Assembly (NCBI RefSeq): GCF_017355875.1 | Contig: NZ_JAFEWC010000001.1 | Span: 744,001-808,000 of the forward strand | DNA from: Aridibaculum aurantiacum | GTDB lineage: Bacteria; Bacteroidota; Bacteroidia; Chitinophagales; Chitinophagaceae | Reading direction: 5' to 3' | Length of the DNA stretch: 64,000 nt | In this document: in pieces, positions 1 through 7,323 of the stretch | Layout: each line of letters starts with the position of its first letter | Numbering within the stretch: position 1 is the stretch's first letter | Notes under the pieces: generated by a model | Seen by the model: the letters and a program-made list of their open reading frames with translations, nothing else | Told to the model about the DNA's origin: nothing | The model's database searches: none | Program-made: the position numbers and the translations under genes

Positions 1-72
1 GTAGTGGCACAATCGAAAAGTGCAGGAGTAAGAATAGCAAAAGGAGAAACAGTAACAATACACTTAAACTAA
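1..72 (+). CDS. ftsI: penicillin-binding protein, C-terminal end (partial, PASTA domain)
   Basis: The first 72 bases are an open frame ending in TAA at 70-72. The 23 encoded residues end in GVRIAKGETVTIHLN, which looks like the last strand of a PASTA domain (the usual ending is G-x-x-V-x-x-G-x-x-V-x-V-x-L). It sits 23 bases before murE, where Bacteroidota carry the division transpeptidase FtsI with a C-terminal PASTA domain. The catalytic domain lies outside the window, so the identity rests on the tail and on gene order. Confidence 0.7.
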   Translation, partial: VVAQSKSAGVRIAKGETVTIHLN

Positions 73-95
73 AGACTATAGCTGGATAGCTGCTT

Positions 96-1559
96 ATGGC
101 AAAACTGCAGGATATATTATACAATGTGCGTTTGCAATCTGTTCATGGTTCTACTAACCTGGAAGTGACGGATCTGCATATCGACAGTAGAAAGGTAACG
201 AAGGGATCTGTGTTCATTGCTATAAGAGGTACTGCCACAGATGGACATAATTACATCACTACAGCAATTGATAAAGGTGCGAGGGTAATTGTATGCGAGG
301 AGATGCCAGCATTGCAGAATGATGGAGTAACCTACCTGCAGGTAAAAGATTCCAATGAAGCAGTAGCGTATATGGCACATCACTTTTTTGGTGAGCCATC
401 TACTAAACTGAAGTTGGTTGGTGTAACGGGTACGAATGGTAAAACAACCATTGCTACTTTATTGTACAAGCTCTTTACTAAGTTGGGTTATAAGTGTGGG
501 TTGATTAGTACGGTTCAAAATCATATTGGTAAAGAAGTTATTCCATCTACACATACCACACCTGATGCTATCAGTTTGCAGGCTTTGCTGAAGCAAATGT
601 TGGAAGCGGAGTGTACACATGTTTTTATGGAGGTGAGCAGTCATGCTATTCATCAACATCGTATAACAGGGGCTGAGTTTGTTGGAGGCATCTTCAGCAA
701 TATCACCCACGATCACCTTGATTATCACAAGACGTTTGATGAATACATCAAGGTCAAAAAGAAGTTCTTCGACATGTTGCCTCCTGCAGCTTTCGCTATA
801 TCAAACCTTGATGATAAGCGTGGTACAGTGATGCTTCAAAATACAGCAGCGCGCAAGTATTACTATAGTTTGAAAACGGTAGCAGAGTTCAAAGGGAAAA
901 TACTGGAGAATATTCTTACCGGCTTGGTGATGACGGTGAACGATATCGAAGTTCACTTTAGGTTGATAGGTGAATTCAATGCTTATAATATACTGGCTGT
1001 ATATGGTGCTGCCATTTGTCTTGGAGAAAATAACCAGGAAGTGCTCACCAACCTGAGCCTGATGACAGGAGCAGAAGGAAGGTTTGACTATGTGATCAGC
1101 GATTCGAAAGTGATAGGCATAGTTGACTATGCACATACACCTGATGCATTGGAAAATGTTCTGGAAACGATAAAACAATTAAGGCAAGGAAACGAACTGG
1201 TGATAACTGTAGTAGGCTGTGGCGGAGATAGAGATAAGACCAAGCGACCTGTTATGGGTGAAGTAGCCTGCCTGTTAAGTGACAGGGTGATTTTCACCAG
1301 CGACAATCCCCGCACAGAAGATCCGCAGCAGATATTGAAGGATATGGAGGGAGGATTGGGTAGTGCGGCAAGAAGAAAATTCTTAACAATAGCTGACAGG
1401 AAAGAAGCGATAAAAACAGCGGTAACACTGGCTAAGCCATTTGATATAATACTGGTGGCAGGCAAGGGCCACGAGAAGTACCAGGAAGTGAATGGTGTGA
1501 AAACACCTTTTGATGATAAGGAAGTTTTGAGAGAAGCTTTTGAGATGATGGGGAAGTGA
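96..1559 (+). CDS. murE: UDP-MurNAc-L-Ala-D-Glu:meso-diaminopimelate ligase MurE
   Basis: This cytoplasmic Mur ligase adds the third residue of the peptidoglycan stem peptide. The 487 residues show the three-domain Mur ligase layout: an N-terminal UDP-substrate domain, the ATP-binding loop GVTGTNGKTT at residues 109-118, and a C-terminal domain. DNPR at residues 403-406, followed by TEDP, is the motif that selects meso-diaminopimelate rather than lysine, so the organism probably has DAP-type peptidoglycan. HTTPDA and the SSHA segment around residues 155-190 are also typical. It starts at an ATG 23 bases after the preceding stop codon. It is first in a chain of same-strand cell-wall genes, and 127 bases with a short tandem repeat separate it from mraY. 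Confidence 0.97.
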   Translation: MAKLQDILYNVRLQSVHGSTNLEVTDLHIDSRKVTKGSVFIAIRGTATDGHNYITTAIDKGARVIVCEEMPALQNDGVTYLQVKDSNEAVAYMAHHFFGEPSTKLKLVGVTGTNGKTTIATLLYKLFTKLGYKCGLISTVQNHIGKEVIPSTHTTPDAISLQALLKQMLEAECTHVFMEVSSHAIHQHRITGAEFVGGIFSNITHDHLDYHKTFDEYIKVKKKFFDMLPPAAFAISNLDDKRGTVMLQNTAARKYYYSLKTVAEFKGKILENILTGLVMTVNDIEVHFRLIGEFNAYNILAVYGAAICLGENNQEVLTNLSLMTGAEGRFDYVISDSKVIGIVDYAHTPDALENVLETIKQLRQGNELVITVVGCGGDRDKTKRPVMGEVACLLSDRVIFTSDNPRTEDPQQILKDMEGGLGSAARRKFLTIADRKEAIKTAVTLAKPFDIILVAGKGHEKYQEVNGVKTPFDDKEVLREAFEMMGK

Positions 1560-1567
1560 GAGAGGAA

Positions 1568-1595
1568 TCAAAAGTCAAAAGTCAAAAGTCAAAAT
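1568..1595 (+). repeat. short tandem repeat in the murE-mraY spacer
   Basis: The heptamer AAAAGTC is repeated about three and a half times in the untranslated spacer between murE and mraY. The rest of the spacer is A-rich, with several AACCAG-type pieces. There is no sign of a terminator, so transcription probably continues into mraY. Confidence 0.75.
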
Positions 1596-1686
1596 TGGAA
1601 ATGCAGAAGGGAAAGAAGTAGCAGGATAAGATAAACCAGTAACCAGAAACACAACCAGAAACTAAAAAAATAGAAACAACCAAAAG

Positions 1687-3000
1687 ATGCTGTACCACTT
1701 ATTTGATTGGCTTACGAGAATGGGAGTACGCTTTCCAGGAAGCGGGCTGGTACAGTTCATAACCTTCAGGGTTTTGATGGCGGTTTTGTTATCGCTTATC
1801 ATCACCACTGTTTTTGGAAAGAAGTTGATACGCTACCTGCAAAAGAAACAGGTGGGTGAAACAGTAAGAGATCTTGGATTGCAGGGTGAGCAGCAAAAGA
1901 AAGGCACACCAACTATGGGAGGTATCATCATTCTGCTGGCGATACTTATTCCAACATTGCTCTTTGCAAACCTTGAAAAGGTATACATCAGGTTGATGGT
2001 CTTATCAACCATTTGGTTGGGTATGATCGGCTTCATCGATGACTTCCTGAAGCTGCGTGCAAAGCGCATTGCAAAAGAGAAAGGCATTGATTATAAAAAG
2101 ACAGATGCAGACGGGCTGGCAGGTAAATTCAAAATATTTGGACAGGTAGTGTTAGGAATAGTAGTAGGTGCCACCTTATACTTTAATGATAGTGTAGTGG
2201 TAGAGCGGGAGATCATAACCACCCGCATGTCGGCACCTGTTAGTGATACCATGATGCAGTCAGGTGAAACGCTTTTAGGCGATACCATTCGCTACTTCGA
2301 CGGAAAGCGACACAAGTATGCTAAAGTGAAAACACCGATCACTACTATACCATTTGTAAAAAGTCATGAGTTTAATTACTCTAAACTTCTGCCTGAGAAC
2401 TTCAGGAACTATACCTGGATCTTGTATATCATCATTGTAATATTCATTATAACAGCGGTATCCAATGGCTCGAATATAACAGATGGCCTGGATGGATTGT
2501 GTACAGGTGTTTGTGCATTAATAGGTGTTTGCCTTGGCATTTTCGCTTATGTGAGTGGTAATATACGTTTTGCCGAGTATCTCAACATCATGTACATACC
2601 TAATCTTGGCGAGCTAAGTGTTTTTATTGGTGCATTCATAGGGGCATGTGTTGGTTTCCTTTGGTACAATACATACCCGGCGCAGGTGTTCATGGGCGAT
2701 ACCGGTAGCCTTGCATTAGGTGGTATCATAGCATCATTGGCTATCATCATGCGTAAAGAGTTGTTGATACCAATCATGTGCGGGGTATTCTTTGTAGAGA
2801 GCCTGAGCGTGATACTGCAGGTGTCTTACTTCAAGTACACAAAGAAGAAGTTTGGTGAAGGAAGAAGAATATTCAAGATGAGTCCATTGCATCATCACTA
2901 CCAGAAGCTGGGTTATCACGAAAGTAAAATAGCAACAAGGTTCTGGATCGTGACGGTACTTCTGGTGATCTTCTCGATCATGAGTTTGAAGATAAGATAG
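1687..3000 (+). CDS. mraY: phospho-MurNAc-pentapeptide transferase MraY
   Basis: MraY is the integral membrane enzyme that moves phospho-MurNAc-pentapeptide from UDP to undecaprenyl phosphate, giving lipid I. The 437 residues contain the family signatures: NITDGLDG (263-270), GDTGS (337-341) and the [11 protein letters not shown] loop with its histidine cluster (402-404), spread over about ten hydrophobic helices. It is longer than the roughly 360 residues of the E. coli enzyme. The extra length is mainly a polar stretch at about residues 167-240, between two membrane helices, with no feature I recognise. Longer MraY proteins are usual in Bacteroidota. The ATG start follows a weak A-rich leader. 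Confidence 0.97.
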   Translation: MLYHLFDWLTRMGVRFPGSGLVQFITFRVLMAVLLSLIITTVFGKKLIRYLQKKQVGETVRDLGLQGEQQKKGTPTMGGIIILLAILIPTLLFANLEKVYIRLMVLSTIWLGMIGFIDDFLKLRAKRIAKEKGIDYKKTDADGLAGKFKIFGQVVLGIVVGATLYFNDSVVVEREIITTRMSAPVSDTMMQSGETLLGDTIRYFDGKRHKYAKVKTPITTIPFVKSHEFNYSKLLPENFRNYTWILYIIIVIFIITAVSNGSNITDGLDGLCTGVCALIGVCLGIFAYVSGNIRFAEYLNIMYIPNLGELSVFIGAFIGACVGFLWYNTYPAQVFMGDTGSLALGGIIASLAIIMRKELLIPIMCGVFFVESLSVILQVSYFKYTKKKFGEGRRIFKMSPLHHHYQKLGYHESKIATRFWIVTVLLVIFSIMSLKIR

Positions 3001-3011
3001 GGAGCCCCTAA

Positions 3012-3028
3012 CTCCCCCGGAGGGGGAG
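3012..3028. repeat. GC-rich palindrome after mraY
   Basis: CTCCCCC-GGA-GGGGGAG is a perfect 7-bp inverted repeat just after the mraY stop, followed by GGACTAGG. It has no U-tract, so it is not a typical intrinsic terminator. A related element with the same C-run, G-run and CTAG order lies at 3227-3254 in the 5' end of murD. Palindromes of this style are common dispersed intergenic repeats in this phylum (family knowledge; not searched here). Confidence 0.7.
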
Positions 3029-3113
3029 GACTAGGAGCACCATAACAGTAGGGAACAGAATGGTGTTGTTGAAGAGGGATGAAACGGCAGGTGCTGAGTT
3101 ACGAAGTGGAGTT

Positions 3114-3132
3114 GAAGTGTGCGACGCAACGG
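3114..3132 (-). repeat. dispersed repeat, copy 1 (murD 5' side)
   Basis: Read on the - strand, this stretch is CCGTTGCGTCGCACACTTC. Its first 18 bases are identical to the + strand at 6045-6062, between ftsW and murG. Close relatives lie at 51085-51110 and 61383-61406. The copy lies upstream of the likely murD start. Confidence 0.75.
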
Positions 3133-3187
3133 TGATGAAGAGGGTACTGAAGCTGGCTTAAAAAGTAAAAAGACAAGAAGACTACAA

Positions 3188-4579
3188 GTGACCAATAAAG
3201 AACAAGATAAAAGTATTAGCAGCCAATCCCCCCACCGGGGGGCGGGGGGGCTAGTAATTCTGGGAAGCGGTGAAAGTGGAATAGGTGCAGCGTTGTTGGG
3301 TAAGCAAAAAGGTTACAGCGTGTTTGTAAGCGATGCAGGAATGATAAAGCCTGCTTATAAGCAAGAGCTCATTGAAAATGAAATAGAATTTGAAGAAGGA
3401 CAGCATACAGAGGAGAAGATCTTACAAGCGGATGTGGTGGTGAAAAGCCCGGGCATTCCTGATAAGAACGAGATGGTGAAGAAGATACGTGCTGCAGGAA
3501 TCAAGATGATAAGCGAAGTGGAGTTTGCTTATTGGTACAAAGGCGATAGCAAGCTGGTGGCAATTACGGGTAGCAATGGAAAGAGTACTACTACTGCGCT
3601 TACGTACCACATCTGCAAGCATGCAGGATTGGATTGCGCACTGGTTGGAAACATTGGTTATTCGATAGCAAGGCAGATAGCCATAGATCCAAAGCCGCTT
3701 TACATAGCTGAGATAAGTTCTTTTCAATTAGACGATATAGAAACTTTTAAACCGGATATAGCTGTACTGGTGAACATAACAGAAGATCATTTGGACAGGT
3801 ATGACTACAAGTTTGAAAACTATATCAACAGCAAGTTCAGGATAATAGAGAACCAGGATGAGCACGACCATTTCATCTACTGTTTGGATGATGAAGTGAT
3901 CGCAAAAAAACTAGAAACGTTAACCATACATACTAACCCATTACCATTTTCCATGAAACAAGAAGTAAAGAAAGGTGCACACATCAAAGGCGACCAGATG
4001 ATGCTAAGGATACAAGAAGAACGCGTAAGCATGAGCATCTATGATTTTGCGCTTAAAGGCAAACACAATCAACACAACACTATGGCAGCAGGTATTGCAG
4101 CCGCTACACTCGGCATACGCAAGGAAAAGATAAGGGAGGCAGTGAAGACGTTTGAAAGCCTGGAGCATCGTATGGAGTATGTAGCCACTGTACGTGGGGT
4201 TGAGTTTTACAACGATAGCAAAGCCACCAATGTAAACAGCACCTGGTTTGCACTGGAAAGCCTTGAGAAGCCAACGGTTTTAATTCTTGGAGGAGTGGAT
4301 AAGGGTAATGATTACACGCTGATTGAAGACCTGGTAAAGGATAAAGTGAAAGCTATAGTATGCCTGGGTTTGGATAACAAAAAAATTCATGCTGCTTTTA
4401 AAGATGTAGTAAAGACAATTGTAGATACTGACAACGCAACCGATGCAGTGCAAACTGCATTCAACCTGGCAGTAAAAGGCGACGCAGTATTGCTGAGCCC
4501 TGCTTGCGCAAGCTTCGATCTGTTCAAGAATTATGAAGAGCGAGGCGTGAAATTTAAAGAGGCAGTGAAGGAACTGTAG
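3188..4579 (+). CDS. murD: UDP-N-acetylmuramoylalanine--D-glutamate ligase MurD
   Basis: MurD adds D-glutamate to UDP-MurNAc-L-alanine in the cytoplasm. The Rossmann-like N-terminal motif LVILGSGESGIG begins about residue 22. The ATP loop GSNGKSTT lies near residue 128, and the C-terminal HRME and NDSKATN segments are standard. The start is uncertain. No in-frame ATG precedes the conserved core, and the only options are GTG at 3119 or GTG at 3188. I choose 3188 because 3114-3132 belongs to a dispersed repeat. Even then, residues 14-21 are encoded by a C-run/G-run palindrome and match nothing in the family that I know, so the first 21 residues look like an added, repeat-derived leader. The remaining length (about 440 residues) is normal. 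Confidence 0.93.
   Translation: MTNKEQDKSISSQSPHRGAGGLVILGSGESGIGAALLGKQKGYSVFVSDAGMIKPAYKQELIENEIEFEEGQHTEEKILQADVVVKSPGIPDKNEMVKKIRAAGIKMISEVEFAYWYKGDSKLVAITGSNGKSTTTALTYHICKHAGLDCALVGNIGYSIARQIAIDPKPLYIAEISSFQLDDIETFKPDIAVLVNITEDHLDRYDYKFENYINSKFRIIENQDEHDHFIYCLDDEVIAKKLETLTIHTNPLPFSMKQEVKKGAHIKGDQMMLRIQEERVSMSIYDFALKGKHNQHNTMAAGIAAATLGIRKEKIREAVKTFESLEHRMEYVATVRGVEFYNDSKATNVNSTWFALESLEKPTVLILGGVDKGNDYTLIEDLVKDKVKAIVCLGLDNKKIHAAFKDVVKTIVDTDNATDAVQTAFNLAVKGDAVLLSPACASFDLFKNYEERGVKFKEAVKEL
3227..3250. repeat. GC-rich palindrome inside the 5' end of murD
   Basis: CCCCCC-ACC-GGGGGG followed by CGGGGGGGCTAG resembles the element at 3012-3033 (C-run, short loop, G-run, then ACTAG). It lies directly before the first conserved MurD codons, is read in frame, and would form a stable hairpin in the mRNA near the start of translation. 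Confidence 0.7.
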
Positions 4580-4582
4580 GTT

Positions 4583-4693
4583 GGTTGATCAGTTGATCAG
4601 TTGATAAGTGGAAAGCAACTCACAACTCACCACTCACCTTTCACAATTCACCATTCATAACTCATAGTTCATCATTCATAGTTCATAATTCAA
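4583..4693 (+). repeat. degenerate tandem repeat in the murD-ftsW spacer
   Basis: The spacer starts with three GTTGATCA/GTTGATA units. It continues as roughly ten degenerate ten-base units of the type TTCATAACTCA / TTCATAGTTCA up to the ftsW start. No open frame and no terminator are visible. Confidence 0.8.
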
Positions 4694-4700
4694 AACAACA

Positions 4701-6035
4701 ATGTCCACCTTCCTCGATAGATCATTTACAGATATCTCCGCTGCATCTACAGTGGGTACTGGTCTATTGAAGAAGACCAAGGGTGATAAGTATATCTGGG
4801 GCATAGTGATCATGCTGGCCATTACATCATTATTGGTGGTGTATAGTGCTACAGGTTCTTTGGCTTACAAGATGTACAAAGGCAACACTGAAGTATACTT
4901 GTTCAAACAGTTCATGTTTATAAGTGTGGGTATGGCAGTGGTATATTTTGCGCATCGCATCAACTATACCATTTACTCCAGGCTTGCTTTGTATTTGTTC
5001 CTGCTTAGCATACCGCTGATGATATTCACGATGTTCTTTGGTGTATCGCTAAATGAAGGAACGCGTTGGGTAAGACTGCCTATCATCAATCTCACTTTTC
5101 AAACAAGTGATCTTGCCAAGCTGGCTTTGTTTATGTACATCAGCAGGCAGCTGAGCCGCAAGCAGGAAGTGATAAAAGATTTCAAAAAAGGTTACCTGCC
5201 ATTGATAACGCCGGTGCTTATCATCTGTGCACTGATAGCACCTTCTAACTTATCAACCGCTTTGCTTACAGGAGCTACAGGTTTGTTGTTGCTGTTCATA
5301 GGCAGGGCACAGGTAAAGCACATATTGGCAACAATAGGCTTAGCATGTATACCTGTTGCATTGCTTATCACAGTTGCTGTGGCTACTTATGATGGTAGTG
5401 CAGAAAAGGCCGCTAAGTCTTCGGCTATCACAGAAAGTTTACGTTCTACAGGGCGTATAGGTACATGGATAAAGCGTGTGCAGGATTTTATGTATGCCAG
5501 TGCCGAAGAAACACCTTACCAGGTGCAGCAGGCTAAGATAGCTATTGCTAAAGGCGGCATACTAGGTGCAGGACCAGGCAACAGTGAAGGAAAGAATTTT
5601 TTGCCGCATCCTTATTCCGATATGATTTACGCTATCATACTGGAAGAGTACGGATTAATAGGAGGTGCCATCATCATCTTTATTTACCTGGTGTTCCTGT
5701 TGCGGTGCATCAATATTTTCAGGCGATGTCCCTTTGCATTTGGCGCATTCCTGGCACTTGCGCTAAGTTTTACATTGGTTATCCAGGCTATGGCCAATAT
5801 GGCTGTTGCTGTTAATATAGTTCCTGTTACCGGTGTTACGTTACCGCTGGTAAGTATGGGAGGAAGTTCGTTCTTATTCACGTGCGCATCCATCGGCATC
5901 ATACTAAGTGTTGCGCGAAATGTAGAGCAGATAGAAGGGAAGGAACCGATCATTCCACCTACACCTGTAGATGACAACAAAGCAGGTATAGTAGTAGAGG
6001 AGAAGAATAAGATGGAGCCAAGCGTGGTAGCATAG
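4701..6035 (+). CDS. ftsW: SEDS-family septal peptidoglycan polymerase FtsW
   Basis: FtsW is the SEDS glycosyltransferase that polymerises lipid II at the septum together with its partner penicillin-binding protein (the preceding fragment is the likely partner). The 444 residues hold about ten hydrophobic segments from residue 33 onward. The conserved loop EGTRWVRL lies at 119-126, and the SDLAKLA segment follows it. A later loop has the PYQVQQAKIAIAKGG sequence and the GPGNSEGKNFLPHPYSDMIYA motif in pieces, typical of the FtsW/RodA family. The last 35 residues are a charged cytoplasmic tail. Its position between murD and murG supports FtsW rather than RodA. Confidence 0.95.
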   Translation: MSTFLDRSFTDISAASTVGTGLLKKTKGDKYIWGIVIMLAITSLLVVYSATGSLAYKMYKGNTEVYLFKQFMFISVGMAVVYFAHRINYTIYSRLALYLFLLSIPLMIFTMFFGVSLNEGTRWVRLPIINLTFQTSDLAKLALFMYISRQLSRKQEVIKDFKKGYLPLITPVLIICALIAPSNLSTALLTGATGLLLLFIGRAQVKHILATIGLACIPVALLITVAVATYDGSAEKAAKSSAITESLRSTGRIGTWIKRVQDFMYASAEETPYQVQQAKIAIAKGGILGAGPGNSEGKNFLPHPYSDMIYAIILEEYGLIGGAIIIFIYLVFLLRCINIFRRCPFAFGAFLALALSFTLVIQAMANMAVAVNIVPVTGVTLPLVSMGGSSFLFTCASIGIILSVARNVEQIEGKEPIIPPTPVDDNKAGIVVEEKNKMEPSVVA

Positions 6036-6044
6036 ATGAAGCAT

Positions 6045-6068
6045 CCGTTGCGTCGCACACTTGTACGG
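6045..6068 (+). repeat. dispersed repeat, copy 2 (ftsW-murG spacer)
   Basis: This copy reads CCGTTGCGTCGCACACTTGT then ACGG. It shares its first 18 bases, in inverted orientation, with 3115-3132. It also matches 19 of 22 bases of the copy at 51089-51110 (consensus GTTGYGTCRCWCACTTGT-ACGG). Confidence 0.8.
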
Positions 6069-6127
6069 TAGTGCTGATGGCAACAAGGCTTTCAAAAATT
6101 GAAACAGAAGAATAATATACATAACAC

Positions 6128-7276
6128 TTGAACAACAAACCTGCTGATAAAACTCAAGAAGCTACAACCTCCATTAAAGGTGGAGAGGCTCGCTATATAA
6201 TAGCAGGTGGCGGTACAGGTGGACATATTTTTCCTGCCATTGCTATAGCAAATGCTATAAAGCGGCAGCAGCCTTCAGCAGAGATTTTGTTCGTAGGTGC
6301 TAAGGGAAAAATGGAAATGGAGAAGGTGCCACAGGCAGGATATAGAATAGAAGGATTGGATATAGCGGGTTTCAACCGCAGCTCTTTGATAAAGAATTTC
6401 AGCTTGCCATTTAAGCTCATCAAAAGCTTTATGCAGGTAAAGAAGATCATTAAAGAATTTAAGCCGAATGCAGTAATAGGTGTTGGTGGTTATTCCAGTT
6501 TTCCTGTGTTGAAGCAGGCACAGCTAAAAGGTATTCCCACTTTTATACACGAGAGTAATTCGTTTGCTGGTAAAAGCAATATCATGCTTGGAAAACAAGC
6601 TACCAAAGTGTTCGTTGCTTCAGACAAGATGGAAAAGTTCTTTCCTGCAAGTAAGATTGTGATAACAGGAAATCCTGTAAGAACTACCATAGCACAATCT
6701 AAAGTGACACGTGCAGAGGCTATAAAGTTTTTTGGACTTAATGAAAGCAAAACAACTGTGCTTGCTGTTGGTGGAAGCTTAGGCGCACGAAGCATCAACC
6801 AGGCACTGGCAAACAAGCTACACGAATTTCAGAAGCACGACCTGCAGTTGATATGGCAAACAGGAAAGACAACAGCAACTGATTTTATACTCAAAGGCAA
6901 GGAATATAAAAATGTGTGGGTAGGCGAATTCATCACACAAATGGAAATGGCTTATGCAGCGGCTGATGTGGTTATATCACGCGCTGGTGCAATGGCAGTA
7001 GCTGAATTATGTGTTGCTGGTAAGCCTGTCATATTTGTTCCTTTCCCGTTTGCGGCAGAAGACCATCAAACGGTAAATGCACAGCACCTGGTAGATAAAC
7101 ATGCAGCATTTATGGTGAAGGATAGTGAGGCAGATGAAAGGCTGGTTAACGATGTGATTAAGCTTTCGGTGGACGAGGGAATGCAACAAGAACTAAAGAA
7201 CAACATCAGCAAATTGGCTATCACCAATGCTGATGAAATAATAGCTAAAGAAATAGCGGAAGCAATAAAAGGATAA
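6128..7276 (+). CDS. murG: UDP-GlcNAc:lipid I N-acetylglucosaminyltransferase MurG
   Basis: MurG is a peripheral inner-membrane GT28 enzyme that converts lipid I to lipid II. The glycine-rich loop GGGTGGH lies at residues 27-33. GVGGYSSFPV and the HESNSFAGKSN segment follow in the acceptor domain. The C-terminal UDP-GlcNAc-binding part has GGSLGARSIN, SRAGAMAVAE and PFPFAAEDHQTVNA. At 382 residues it is slightly longer than usual because of about 20 residues before the first strand. No in-frame ATG or GTG precedes the conserved core, so the start is probably the TTG at 6128. Confidence 0.96.
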   Translation: MNNKPADKTQEATTSIKGGEARYIIAGGGTGGHIFPAIAIANAIKRQQPSAEILFVGAKGKMEMEKVPQAGYRIEGLDIAGFNRSSLIKNFSLPFKLIKSFMQVKKIIKEFKPNAVIGVGGYSSFPVLKQAQLKGIPTFIHESNSFAGKSNIMLGKQATKVFVASDKMEKFFPASKIVITGNPVRTTIAQSKVTRAEAIKFFGLNESKTTVLAVGGSLGARSINQALANKLHEFQKHDLQLIWQTGKTTATDFILKGKEYKNVWVGEFITQMEMAYAAADVVISRAGAMAVAELCVAGKPVIFVPFPFAAEDHQTVNAQHLVDKHAAFMVKDSEADERLVNDVIKLSVDEGMQQELKNNISKLAITNADEIIAKEIAEAIKG

Positions 7277-7277
7277 A

Positions 7278-7308
7278 GGGTGAACCACTCTTGAAGAGTG
7301 GCTCACCC
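7278..7308. repeat. long hairpin in the murG-murC spacer
   Basis: GGGTGA-A-CCACTCTT pairs with AAGAGTGG-C-TCACCC, giving a stem of about 13-14 pairs with one mismatch and a tiny loop. It begins two bases after the murG stop and ends 15 bases before the murC ATG. The following bases are TGCAGAC rather than a U-run, so it is not an ordinary terminator. It could protect the 3' end of the upstream message, act as a weak attenuator, or be a mobile palindromic repeat. Confidence 0.75.
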
Positions 7309-7323
7309 TGCAGACAAAATATA

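Noticed and set aside
3119-3187. GTG at 3119 as the murD start
   Set aside because: It lies inside a dispersed repeat (3114-3132), and the added 23 residues match nothing known; GTG 3188 is preferred, though not proven.
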